From positions 1-8,943 of the forward strand of contig NZ_JACRYU010000001.1 in the NCBI RefSeq assembly GCF_014333445.1: a DNA stretch of 8,943 nt. Direction: 5' to 3'. Position numbers and translations under genes: made by a program. The DNA comes from Terrisporobacter mayombei. GTDB taxonomy: Bacteria > Bacillota > Clostridia > Peptostreptococcales > Peptostreptococcaceae. The notes beneath the pieces are model-generated. The model saw nothing but the letters and a program-made list of their open reading frames with translations. It was not told the origin of the DNA and did not search any database. Positions 1 through 6,401 of this stretch are shown in pieces (positions within the stretch are counted from its first letter, which is position 1; every line of letters starts with the position of its first letter).

Positions 1-50
1 TTAGCAGTTTTGAAAGTACTAACAAAAGTTAATACTTTAAGTAAAGATTA
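1..50 (+). other. 3' part of a 23S-5S rRNA intergenic spacer
   Basis: This short A/T-rich stretch lies directly before the 5S gene and shows no open frame. Given rrn order it should be the end of the 23S-5S spacer; the 23S gene itself is outside the window. Bases 45-50 (agatta) pair with 167-172 (taatct) and extend the 5S terminal helix, which suggests a precursor-processing stem. It also contains TTTGAAA at 9-15, resembling the boxA-like motif in the rRNA leader at the other end of the window. Confidence 0.6.
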
Positions 51-167
<117 letters not shown>

Positions 168-184
168 AATCTTTTTTATTGTGT

Positions 185-230
185 AAAAATATAAACAGTA
201 TGTCTTATGATGTGCTGTTTATATTTTTTT
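185..230 (+). terminator. Rho-independent terminator of the upstream rRNA operon
   Basis: A perfect 14-bp stem is formed by AAAAATATAAACAG (185-198) and CTGTTTATATTTTT (215-228), with a 16-nt loop whose closing bases can pair further. It is followed by T's to 230. A separate T-run at 171-178, right after the 5S helix, may give a first stop. The pair would close the rrn transcript before fucO. Confidence 0.85.
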
Positions 231-231
231 G

Positions 232-259
232 TAAAAAGTGAAAATAATCATATTAAATG
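232..259 (+). repeat. Copy 1 of an element shared with the fucI upstream region
   Basis: These 28 bp align without gaps to 2493-2520 with 23 identities. The first 15 bases are identical (TAAAAAGTGAAAATA). It lies 127 bp before the fucO start codon, directly behind the rrn terminator. Matching position upstream of two fucose transcription units suggests a binding site for the local AraC-type regulator. This is inference; the A/T richness weakens it. Confidence 0.4.
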
Positions 260-284
260 CCATTATATTAATAGAAATAATCAT
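242..284 (+). repeat. Direct repeat AAATAATCAT, 33 bp apart
   Basis: The 10-mer AAATAATCAT occurs at 242-251 and again at 275-284, an offset of 33 bp or about three helical turns on one face of the DNA. Direct repeats upstream of a weak promoter are the usual form of AraC-family binding sites. Their function here is inferred. Confidence 0.35.
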
Positions 285-358
285 TATATGAAAGTACAAT
301 TAAGGTATAAAATGACAAAAAAATAACAATTACATATAAGAATAGGGGGATAATAATA

Positions 359-1507
359 ATGGCGAATAGAATAGTACTAAATGAAGTTTCTTATCACGGA
401 TCAGGAGCAATAAAAGAAATAGTTACGGAAGTAAAAGGTAAAAATTTAAAGAAAGCTTTCTTATGTTCAGACCCCGACTTAATAAAGTTTGGTGTCACAA
501 CTAAGGTTACATCAATATTAGATGAAGCTGGATTAGATTATGAAGTATATTCAAACATAAAACCAAATCCTACAATAGAAAATGTTCAAACAGGAGTAGA
601 AGCATATAAAGCATCAGGAGCAGATTACATAATTGCTATAGGTGGTGGTTCATCTATGGATACAGCAAAAGCAGTAGGGATAATAATAAATAATCCAGAA
701 TTTGAAGATGTAAGAAGTTTAGAAGGAGTTGCTTCGACTAAAAATAAATGTGTGCCAATAATAGCAGTTCCAACTACAGCAGGAACAGCAGCAGAAGTAA
801 CTATAAACTATGTAATAACTGATGTCGAAAAAAATAGAAAATTTGTGTGTGTAGATACAAATGATATACCAGTTGTAGCAATAGTTGATCCAGATATGAT
901 GTCAAGTATGCCAAAAGGGCTTACAGCGGCTACAGGTATGGATGCTCTGACACATGCAATAGAAGGATATATCACTGCTGGAGCTTGGGAAATGTCAGAT
1001 ATGTTTCATTTAAAAGCTATAGAAATAATATCAAATAACTTAAGAGGAGCAGTAGAAAATACTGCAGAGGGTAGAGAAGGAATGGCTTTAGGACAATATA
1101 TAGCAGGTATGGGATTCTCAAATGTAGGTCTTGGAATAGTACATTCTATGGCACATCCTTTAGGAGCCTTATATGATACTCCTCACGGTATAGCAAATGC
1201 AATAATACTTCCAACTGTTATGGAGTATAATGCAGAGGCAACAGGAGAAAAATATAAACATATAGCAGCAGCTATGGGGGTTAAAGGAACTGAAGATATG
1301 ACTGTTGAAGAATATAGAAAAGCAGCAGTTGATGCAGTTAAAAAACTTTCTTCAGATGTAGGTATACCATCAAACTTAAAAGATATAGTTAAATCAGAAG
1401 ATATTCAATTCTTAGCAGAATCTGCATATGCTGATGCATGTAGACCAGGTAATCCAAAAGAAACTTCTGTGGATGATATAGCTAAATTATATGAATCTTT
1501 AATGTAA
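359..1507 (+). CDS. fucO: Lactaldehyde reductase (L-1,2-propanediol oxidoreductase), FucO
   Basis: This is an iron-dependent group III alcohol dehydrogenase of 382 aa; E. coli FucO has 383. It reduces L-lactaldehyde, the product of FucA, to L-1,2-propanediol with NADH in the cytoplasm, recycling NAD+ during anaerobic fucose fermentation. The nucleotide-binding motif GGGSSMD is at residues 95-101 and PTTAGTAAE at 138-146. The four metal ligands of E. coli FucO (D196, H200, H263, H277) correspond to D195, H199, H262 and H276 in GMDALTH, VHSMAH and TPHG, all shifted by one. The start ATG follows AGGGGGA by 9 nt. It is monocistronic: the rrn terminator lies upstream, and downstream is a bidirectional terminator shared with the convergent regulator. 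Other group III alcohol dehydrogenases look similar, but the fuc context and the length favour FucO. Confidence 0.93.
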   Translation: MANRIVLNEVSYHGSGAIKEIVTEVKGKNLKKAFLCSDPDLIKFGVTTKVTSILDEAGLDYEVYSNIKPNPTIENVQTGVEAYKASGADYIIAIGGGSSMDTAKAVGIIINNPEFEDVRSLEGVASTKNKCVPIIAVPTTAGTAAEVTINYVITDVEKNRKFVCVDTNDIPVVAIVDPDMMSSMPKGLTAATGMDALTHAIEGYITAGAWEMSDMFHLKAIEIISNNLRGAVENTAEGREGMALGQYIAGMGFSNVGLGIVHSMAHPLGALYDTPHGIANAIILPTVMEYNAEATGEKYKHIAAAMGVKGTEDMTVEEYRKAAVDAVKKLSSDVGIPSNLKDIVKSEDIQFLAESAYADACRPGNPKETSVDDIAKLYESLM

Positions 1508-1564
1508 CCAGTTTGTGCACTTGTTTAAAAATTAGAATAAATACAAAATAAACTTTGTATAATT

Positions 1565-1600
1565 AAAAGGTACTTACTTTAAAAAAGTAAGTACCTTTTT
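1565..1600. terminator. Bidirectional terminator between fucO and the regulator
   Basis: A perfect 16-bp stem is formed by AAAAGGTACTTACTTT (1565-1580) and AAAGTAAGTACCTTTT (1584-1599) with a 3-nt loop, followed by T1600. The A-run on the 5' arm becomes a U-run on the opposite strand, so it can stop fucO transcription on + and the convergent AraC-type gene on -. A small 7-bp hairpin (1541-1547 with 1554-1560) lies just before it. Confidence 0.88.
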
Positions 1601-1603
1601 AGT

Positions 1604-2467
1604 TTAATTATTTAAAATCCTACTTTTTATATATTGTTTTGGTGTAACACCTTTGTATTTTTTAAATGTTTTAATGAAGTAACTTACATCATTAAATCCG
1701 CAATTTATAGCGATATCAGTAACAGGTAAATCTGTACTTAGAAGTTGTTCACAAGCACTTTCAATACGATATAGATTTAAATATTCTATAGGTGTTTTAT
1801 TACTCATACTTTGGAAAAACTTGCAGAAATATTTAGGAGTCATACCAGCGACTTTAGACAAATCATTCAAAGTTATAGTACTTGAATAATTTTCTTCTAT
1901 CATTGATATTACTTTTTTGAATTGAAGCATTTTTTCTTCAGTTTTATTTGAAACTGTACTATTAATTGTATAAAGTTTATTTTGTAAAATTATACCGATG
2001 ACATTATATAGAGACCCTTGAGTAATGAATTCGTATCCATCATATTTAGAACCTAATGAATCAAATAAAAATTCGCAGTTTAAGTTTAAAGGTGTAAGGT
2101 TTGAAGGCATTTTTATGTTTATTAACTTATTGTGGAGAATTATATCTTGAAGGAGTTTTGTGCAAATATGATTTTGTTTTAAAAGCAACTTTATATCAAA
2201 AACTATACATTCATAAATGCAATCATTTGGAGTACCACCATGTAAAGCACCATCTTGAATGAAAATAATATCCCCTTTTTTAGCTAAAATCTTTTCATCA
2301 TTAATTGTTATTAAAAATTCTCCACTTAAAATTCTAATTATTTCCCATTCAGTGTGCCAATGATAAGTCATATCATATCTAGGATGACTTTTATCAACAT
2401 GGTAAAACTCTATTGGAAAGTCAAATCTTCCATGTTGTTTTTTTTCCTTATAGTCAAAAAATTTCAT
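1604..2467 (-). CDS. AraC-family transcriptional regulator, probable fucose regulator
   Basis: This 287-aa protein has the two-domain plan of sugar-sensing AraC regulators. The N-terminal cupin-like part (about residues 20-95) contains HWHTEWEIIRILSGE and AKKGDIIFIQDGALHGG, the usual effector-binding barrel. The C-terminal part (about 183-285) carries two helix-turn-helix units: TITLNDLSKVAGMTPKYFCK (198-217), and PVTDIAINCGFNDVSYFIK (248-266) followed by the family signature FKKYKGVTPKQY (268-279). The start ATG is preceded on the minus strand by AAGGGGG (2477-2483), 9 nt away. It is transcribed divergently from fucI and convergently with fucO, so it most likely controls both. The effector (fucose, fuculose or a phosphate) cannot be told from sequence. 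E. coli uses a DeoR-type FucR, so this is not its orthologue and no symbol is given. Confidence 0.9.
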   Translation of the reverse strand: MKFFDYKEKKQHGRFDFPIEFYHVDKSHPRYDMTYHWHTEWEIIRILSGEFLITINDEKILAKKGDIIFIQDGALHGGTPNDCIYECIVFDIKLLLKQNHICTKLLQDIILHNKLINIKMPSNLTPLNLNCEFLFDSLGSKYDGYEFITQGSLYNVIGIILQNKLYTINSTVSNKTEEKMLQFKKVISMIEENYSSTITLNDLSKVAGMTPKYFCKFFQSMSNKTPIEYLNLYRIESACEQLLSTDLPVTDIAINCGFNDVSYFIKTFKKYKGVTPKQYIKSRILNN

Positions 2468-2492
2468 ATCATCATACCCCCTTTTTTATAAA

Positions 2493-2520
2493 TAAAAAGT
2501 GAAAATATTTATATTTTTTG
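2493..2520 (+). repeat. Copy 2 of an element shared with the fucO upstream region
   Basis: It matches 232-259 at 23 of 28 positions, with the first 15 identical. It lies 137 bp before the fucI start codon; copy 1 lies 127 bp before fucO. On the minus strand it falls inside the 5' leader of the regulator gene, between its predicted transcription start (about 2517) and its RBS, so binding here could also give autoregulation. The role is inferred. Confidence 0.4.
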
Positions 2521-2523
2521 ACT

Positions 2524-2532
2524 ATTATAACA
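2524..2532 (-). promoter_or_regulatory. Extended -10 promoter of the AraC-family gene
   Basis: Read on the minus strand, this is TGTTATAAT: a consensus TATAAT with the TGn extension. No good -35 is seen at 17 bp (TATTCA, 2547-2552), which is normal for extended -10 promoters. The predicted start near 2517 gives a leader of about 50 nt before the RBS and ATG. The cre-like site at 2547-2560 covers its -35 position. Confidence 0.6.
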
Positions 2533-2546
2533 CAAGATTTAAGCTG

Positions 2547-2560
2547 TGAATACGTTTACA
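2547..2560. promoter_or_regulatory. cre-like (CcpA) catabolite repression site
   Basis: TGAATACGTTTACA fits the catabolite-responsive element consensus TGWNANCGNTNWCA at all fixed positions but one (T for A at position 5), with the central CG intact. It lies in the divergent control region. It covers the -35 position of the regulator promoter and overlaps the best -35 candidate of fucI (TTTACA, 2555-2560), which fits repression of both units when a preferred sugar is present. A single-mismatch site also occurs by chance inside fucI (3652-3665), so position is the main support. Confidence 0.5.
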
Positions 2561-2581
2561 ATTTAAATATAAATAAATAAT
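2555..2581 (+). promoter_or_regulatory. Candidate promoter of the fucIKUAP operon
   Basis: TTTACA (2555-2560) may serve as -35 with AATAAT (2576-2581) as -10 at a short 15-bp spacing, or with the poorer TAATTA (2578-2583) at 17 bp. Non-ideal spacing would fit an activator-dependent promoter. The leader would be about 40 nt. The operon's RBS is the strong GGAGGGGG (2614-2621). Confidence 0.35.
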
Positions 2582-2629
2582 TAACAAGTAGAAAATAAAA
2601 AATTATTATAATTTGGAGGGGGAAATATT

Positions 2630-4423
2630 ATGGCAAAAAGTAGATTAGTTGGTGAATATCCAGTAATAGGTATAAGACCTACAATTGATGGAAGAAAAGG
2701 AGTATTAGATGTAAGGGGCTCATTAGAAGAGCAAACTATGAATATGGCTAAATCTGCAGCAGAATTATTAAGAAATAACTTAAAATATTCAAATGGGGAG
2801 CCAGTAAAAGTTGTTATAGCAGATACTACAATAGGTAGAGTTCCTGAATCAGCTGCTTGTGCAGATAAATTTAGAAGAGAGGGTGTTGATATAACACTTA
2901 CAGTTACACCTTGTTGGTGCTATGGAGCAGAAACAATGGATATGGATCCAATGACTATAAAAGGTGTTTGGGGATTCAATGGAACTGAAAGACCAGGAGC
3001 AGTTTATTTAGCATCAGTACTTGCTACTCATGCACAAAAAGGACTTCCAGCCTTTGGAATATATGGACATGATGTTCAAGATGCAGATGCAACAGAAATA
3101 CCAGAGGATGTAAAAGAGAAAATATTAAGATTTGGTAGAGCAGCCGTTGCAGCAGCAACTATGAGAGGAAAATCTTACTTACAAATAGGTTCTATATGTA
3201 TGGGAATAGGAGGATCTATAATAGACCCAGCATTCATAGAAGAATATTTAGGTATGAGAGTTGAATCAGTTGACGAAACAGAAATAATAAGAAGAATGAC
3301 TGAAGAAATATATGATAAAGATGAATTTGAAAGAGCATTAGCTTGGACTAAAGAAAAATGTAAAGAAGGTTTTGATAAAAACCCAGATTATGTTCAAAAA
3401 TCAAGGGAACAAAAAGATGCAGATTGGGAATTCGTTGTTAAGATGATGTGTATAATAAAAGACTTAATGAATGGAAATGAAAAATTACCAGACGGTTGTG
3501 AAGAAGAAAAGTTAGGACATAATGCAATAGCTGCAGGATTCCAAGGACAAAGACAATGGACAGATTTCTATCCAAACTGTGACTTCCCAGAGGCATTACT
3601 TAATACTTCATTTGACTGGAATGGAGCTAGAGAACCTTATGTTCTAGCTACTGAAAACGATGTCCTTAATGGAATAAGTATGCTATTTGGAAAATTATTA
3701 ACTAATACAGCTCAAATATTCTCAGATGTTCGTACATACTGGTCTCCAGAAGCAGTTAAGAAAGCTACTGGATATGAACTAGAAGGTGTAGCAAAGGAAT
3801 CTGATGGATTTATACACTTAATAAACTCAGGAGCATCTTGTTTAGATGCTAGTGGTCAAGCAAAAGATGAAAATGGAAATGGAATAATGAAACCTTGGTT
3901 TGAAGTAAATGAAGCAGACCAAGAAGCAATACTTGCAGCAACTACATGGAATGCAGCTGATAATGGATACTTCAGAGGAGGAGGATACTCTTCAAGATTC
4001 TTAACAGAAGCAGAAATGCCAGTAACAATGATGAGACTAAACCTTGTAAAAGGAATGGGACCAGTACTTCAATTAGTAGAAGGATACACTGTAAAACTTC
4101 CAAATGAAGTATCAGATAAATTATGGAAGAGAACTGACTATACTTGGCCTTGTACTTGGTTTGCACCAAGATTAACTGGAAAAGGTGCTTTTAAATCTGC
4201 TTATGATGTAATGAATAACTGGGGAGCTAACCATGGAGCTATAAGTTACGGACATATAGGTGCAGATATAATAACTTTATGTTCTATTTTAAGAATACCA
4301 GTAAGTATGCACAATGTACCAGAAGAAGATATATTTAGACCAGCTGCATGGAATGCGTTTGGAATGGATAAAGAAGGTCAAGATTATAGAGCTTGCCAAG
4401 TTTATGGACCAATGTATAAGTAA
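2630..4423 (+). CDS. fucI: L-fucose isomerase FucI
   Basis: This is the cytoplasmic Mn2+-dependent aldose-ketose isomerase that converts L-fucose to L-fuculose; enzymes of this family also accept D-arabinose. It has 597 aa against 591 in E. coli and aligns over its whole length. The three metal ligands of the E. coli enzyme (E337, D361, H528) correspond to E342 in ATEND, D366 in [12 protein letters not shown] and H535 in NWGANHG. Other conserved blocks are [20 protein letters not shown] (297-316), FDWNGAREP (328-336) and the C-terminal [16 protein letters not shown]. The start is fixed by GGAGGGGG 8 nt upstream. It is the first gene of the operon, 14 nt before the kinase. Reading is intact with no frameshift. 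Arabinose isomerases with this fold are a remote alternative. Confidence 0.96.
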   Translation: MAKSRLVGEYPVIGIRPTIDGRKGVLDVRGSLEEQTMNMAKSAAELLRNNLKYSNGEPVKVVIADTTIGRVPESAACADKFRREGVDITLTVTPCWCYGAETMDMDPMTIKGVWGFNGTERPGAVYLASVLATHAQKGLPAFGIYGHDVQDADATEIPEDVKEKILRFGRAAVAAATMRGKSYLQIGSICMGIGGSIIDPAFIEEYLGMRVESVDETEIIRRMTEEIYDKDEFERALAWTKEKCKEGFDKNPDYVQKSREQKDADWEFVVKMMCIIKDLMNGNEKLPDGCEEEKLGHNAIAAGFQGQRQWTDFYPNCDFPEALLNTSFDWNGAREPYVLATENDVLNGISMLFGKLLTNTAQIFSDVRTYWSPEAVKKATGYELEGVAKESDGFIHLINSGASCLDASGQAKDENGNGIMKPWFEVNEADQEAILAATTWNAADNGYFRGGGYSSRFLTEAEMPVTMMRLNLVKGMGPVLQLVEGYTVKLPNEVSDKLWKRTDYTWPCTWFAPRLTGKGAFKSAYDVMNNWGANHGAISYGHIGADIITLCSILRIPVSMHNVPEEDIFRPAAWNAFGMDKEGQDYRACQVYGPMYK

Positions 4424-4437
4424 TAGAAGGTGATAGT

Positions 4438-5940
4438 ATGGAAAATAAAAATTTAGATAAAAAAGTATTAGCTTTCGACTTTGGGGCATCTAGTGGAAGG
4501 GCTATGTTAGGTACTTTTGATGGAAATAAAATATACATTGAAGAAATACATAGATTTTCTAATGATCCGGTGATTGTTGGAGGAACAATGTACTGGGATG
4601 TATTAAGATTATTCTTTGAAATTAAGCAAAGTTTAGTAAAGTCAAAAAGATATGGAAAGATAGATAGTATAGGTATAGATACATGGGGAGTTGACTTTGC
4701 ACTTTTAGATGAGTATGGACAATTATTAGAAAATCCTATCCACTATAGAGATGGAAGAACAGCTGGAATGATAGAAAAAAGCTTTGAAAAAATATCTAAA
4801 GATGAATTCTATGAGATAACAGGTAATCAATTTATGGAAATAAATACAGCTTTCCAATTACTATCACTAAAAGAAAATAGATCACATCTGCTTGAAAGGG
4901 CAGATGTGATGCTACTAATGCCAGATCTATTTAACTATATGTTAACTGGTAAAAAAGTTACTGAGAACTCTATAGCATCAACAACACAACTTTTTGATGC
5001 TAAAAATAGAAACTGGTCTGATAAAGTGATTAAATCACTTGGTTTACCTGAAAATTTATTTACAGAAATCATACCAAGTGGAACTATAATTGGAAAATTA
5101 TCTGAAGATATAAGCGAAGAATTAAAAATAGATATGTTTGATGTTATAGCGGTATCAGGACATGATACACAAAGTGCATTAGTTTCTGTTCCTACTCAGG
5201 AAGAAGATTTTATATTCTTAAGTTGTGGTACATGGTCTTTATTAGGAACAGAACTTAATGAGCCTATTATTAATGAAAAATCAAATAGTTATAATATTAC
5301 AAATGAGAGTGGATATGAAGAAAAAGCATCATTCTTAAAAAATATAATTGGTTTATGGTTAATACAAGAAAGTAAAAGGCAGTGGGAAAGAGAAGGAAGA
5401 GTTTATAGCTTTGGAGAATTAGAGGAAATGGCACAAAATGCAGAACCGTTTAGATCGTTTATAGATCCAGATGATTCAGTATTTACACCAGCAGGAAACA
5501 TACCTGAAAGAATTAGAGAATACTGTATAAAAACTAATCAGCCAGTACCTAGAAATGAAGCTGAAATAGTTAGATGCATAAACGAGAGTTTAGCACTTAA
5601 GTATAGAGTTGCACTGGAAGAAATAGAAGATTGCACGGGAAAAATCTACTCTACTATATACATGCTTGGTGGAGGTATACAAAGTAAAATGTTAAGTCAA
5701 ATGACTGCTAATGCATGTAGAACTAATGTATCAGCAGGACCTGTTGAAGCTACTGTATTAGGTAATGTAGCAATTCAACTAATGGCAACAGGGCAAATAA
5801 AAAATTTAAAAGAAGCTCGTAAGGTTATTAAGGACTCACAAGAAATATATAGATACTTGCCAAAAGATACGAAACTATGGGAGGAAGCTTTTTATAAATT
5901 TAAAAAAATAATAAACGTTGAGGAGTTGGTTGAATGTTAA
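4438..5940 (+). CDS. fucK: L-fuculokinase, rhamnulokinase (RhaB)-type FGGY kinase
   Basis: This 500-aa FGGY-family sugar kinase should phosphorylate L-fuculose at O1 with ATP, giving the FucA substrate. Family marks in order are the phosphate-binding FDFGASSGR (13-21), GIDTWGVDF (79-87), NPIHYRDGRT (99-108), the catalytic base D243 in GHDTQSA (241-247), the adenine-domain motif SCGTWSLLG (262-270) and GGGIQSKML (411-419). GASSGR, HYRD and SCGTWSLLG are typical of rhamnulokinase RhaB, whereas E. coli FucK has GATNVR, SWKC and SSGTWEIL. By sequence class it would therefore be named rhaB, and the fucose role rests on the operon. AAGGTGA precedes the start. Its last 7 nt overlap fucU, a sign of translational coupling. 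An 11-bp inverted repeat lies inside it at 4881-4910. Confidence 0.85.
   Translation: MENKNLDKKVLAFDFGASSGRAMLGTFDGNKIYIEEIHRFSNDPVIVGGTMYWDVLRLFFEIKQSLVKSKRYGKIDSIGIDTWGVDFALLDEYGQLLENPIHYRDGRTAGMIEKSFEKISKDEFYEITGNQFMEINTAFQLLSLKENRSHLLERADVMLLMPDLFNYMLTGKKVTENSIASTTQLFDAKNRNWSDKVIKSLGLPENLFTEIIPSGTIIGKLSEDISEELKIDMFDVIAVSGHDTQSALVSVPTQEEDFIFLSCGTWSLLGTELNEPIINEKSNSYNITNESGYEEKASFLKNIIGLWLIQESKRQWEREGRVYSFGELEEMAQNAEPFRSFIDPDDSVFTPAGNIPERIREYCIKTNQPVPRNEAEIVRCINESLALKYRVALEEIEDCTGKIYSTIYMLGGGIQSKMLSQMTANACRTNVSAGPVEATVLGNVAIQLMATGQIKNLKEARKVIKDSQEIYRYLPKDTKLWEEAFYKFKKIINVEELVEC
4881..4910. repeat. Perfect 11-bp inverted repeat inside fucK
   Basis: ATCACATCTGC (4881-4891) and GCAGATGTGAT (4900-4910) are exact reverse complements around an 8-nt loop. 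It would form a stable mRNA hairpin in an otherwise A/T-rich gene, within codons for SHLLERADVM. No T-run follows, so it is not an intrinsic terminator. It could be a binding site, an mRNA stability element or chance. Confidence 0.6.
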
Positions 5941-6374
5941 AAGGAGTGCCTAAAATTTTATCACCTGAATTATTAAAGGTCCTATGTGAAATGGGTCATA
6001 GTGATCAAATAGTTTTATCTGATGGAAACTTTCCAGCTGAAAGTATGGGAAAAGATTGTAAAGTTATTCGTTGTGATGGACATGGCGTACCTGAATTATT
6101 AGATGCAATATTATCAGTATTTCCACTAGATACTTATGTAGAAAATCCAGTTAACTTAATGGAAGTTGTTCCAGGAGATGATGTGGAAACACCTATATGG
6201 GATACATATAATGAAATTATAAGTAAATATGATAATAGAGGAAATGAAGCTATCGGCAATATAGAGCGCTTTGCTTTTTATGATAAAGCTAAAAAGGCAT
6301 ATGCAATAGTGGCAACAGGGGAAAAAGCATTATATGCAAACGTTATACTGCAAAAAGGTGTAGTAGTTGATTAG
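5934..6374 (+). CDS. fucU: L-fucose mutarotase FucU
   Basis: This 146-aa protein of the RbsD/FucU family (E. coli FucU has 140) interconverts the alpha and beta anomers of L-fucose, supplying the form used by the isomerase. Conserved blocks are SPELLKVLCEMGHSDQIVLSD (10-30) with the catalytic-type His22, NFPAESMG, RCDGHGVPELLDAIL, and IERFAFYDKAKKAYAIVATGE near the C-terminus, matching the E. coli RFAFYERAQKAFAIVITGE region. The start ATG overlaps the fucK stop by 7 nt, with AGGAG (5921-5925) inside the end of fucK. The E. coli DAHFPAHS segment reads DGNFPAES here, a change near the sugar pocket that I cannot interpret further. A pyranase of ribose (RbsD) is less likely given the context. Confidence 0.93.
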   Translation: MLKGVPKILSPELLKVLCEMGHSDQIVLSDGNFPAESMGKDCKVIRCDGHGVPELLDAILSVFPLDTYVENPVNLMEVVPGDDVETPIWDTYNEIISKYDNRGNEAIGNIERFAFYDKAKKAYAIVATGEKALYANVILQKGVVVD

Positions 6375-6401
6375 TAATTATAGTTATGGAGGTAAATAAG
6401 A

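Larger units (their letters stand above)
231..358 (+). promoter_or_regulatory. fucO upstream region, candidate -10 and RBS
   Basis: This 128-bp A/T-rich region holds all control sequences between the rrn terminator and fucO. The best -10 candidate with a usable leader length is TATAAA at 306-311 (overlapping TAAAAT 308-313), which would start transcription near 318. There is no convincing -35 at 16-18 bp, so activation by a regulator is plausible. The ribosome binding site is AGGGGGA (343-349), 9 nt before ATG 359. No cre-like site is seen here, unlike in front of fucI. Confidence 0.35.

Noticed and set aside
289..302. TGAAAGTACAATTA before fucO as a cre site
   Set aside because: It lacks the central CG and has several mismatches to the consensus.
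312..340. ATGACA-17-TATAAG promoter-like pair before fucO
   Set aside because: The match is good, but transcription would begin near 347, inside the AGGGGGA ribosome binding site.
2487..2577. Repeated TATAAATAAA at 2487-2496 and 2568-2577
   Set aside because: Pure A/T low-complexity sequence; expected by chance in this region.
2607..2612. Perfect TATAAT in front of fucI
   Set aside because: It ends 2 nt before the GGAGGGGG ribosome binding site, so a start from it would fall inside the RBS and leave no usable leader.
3652..3665. cre-like TGAAAACGATGTCC inside fucI
   Set aside because: It has one mismatch, but it encodes the invariant T-E-N-D active-site codons and lies 1 kb into the gene. 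Coding constraint explains it better than CcpA binding.
3972..4538. Minus-strand open frames at 3972-4169, 4289-4489 and 4335-4538
   Set aside because: They lie opposite fucI and the fucI-fucK junction, are 65-67 codons of low-complexity Leu/Ile-rich sequence, overlap each other in different frames and lack convincing RBSs. They are shadows of the real genes.
5934..5940. fucK-fucU overlap as a possible frameshifted fusion
   Set aside because: Both proteins are full length with normal ends, and fucU has its own AGGAG site. This is ordinary coupling by a 7-nt overlap.
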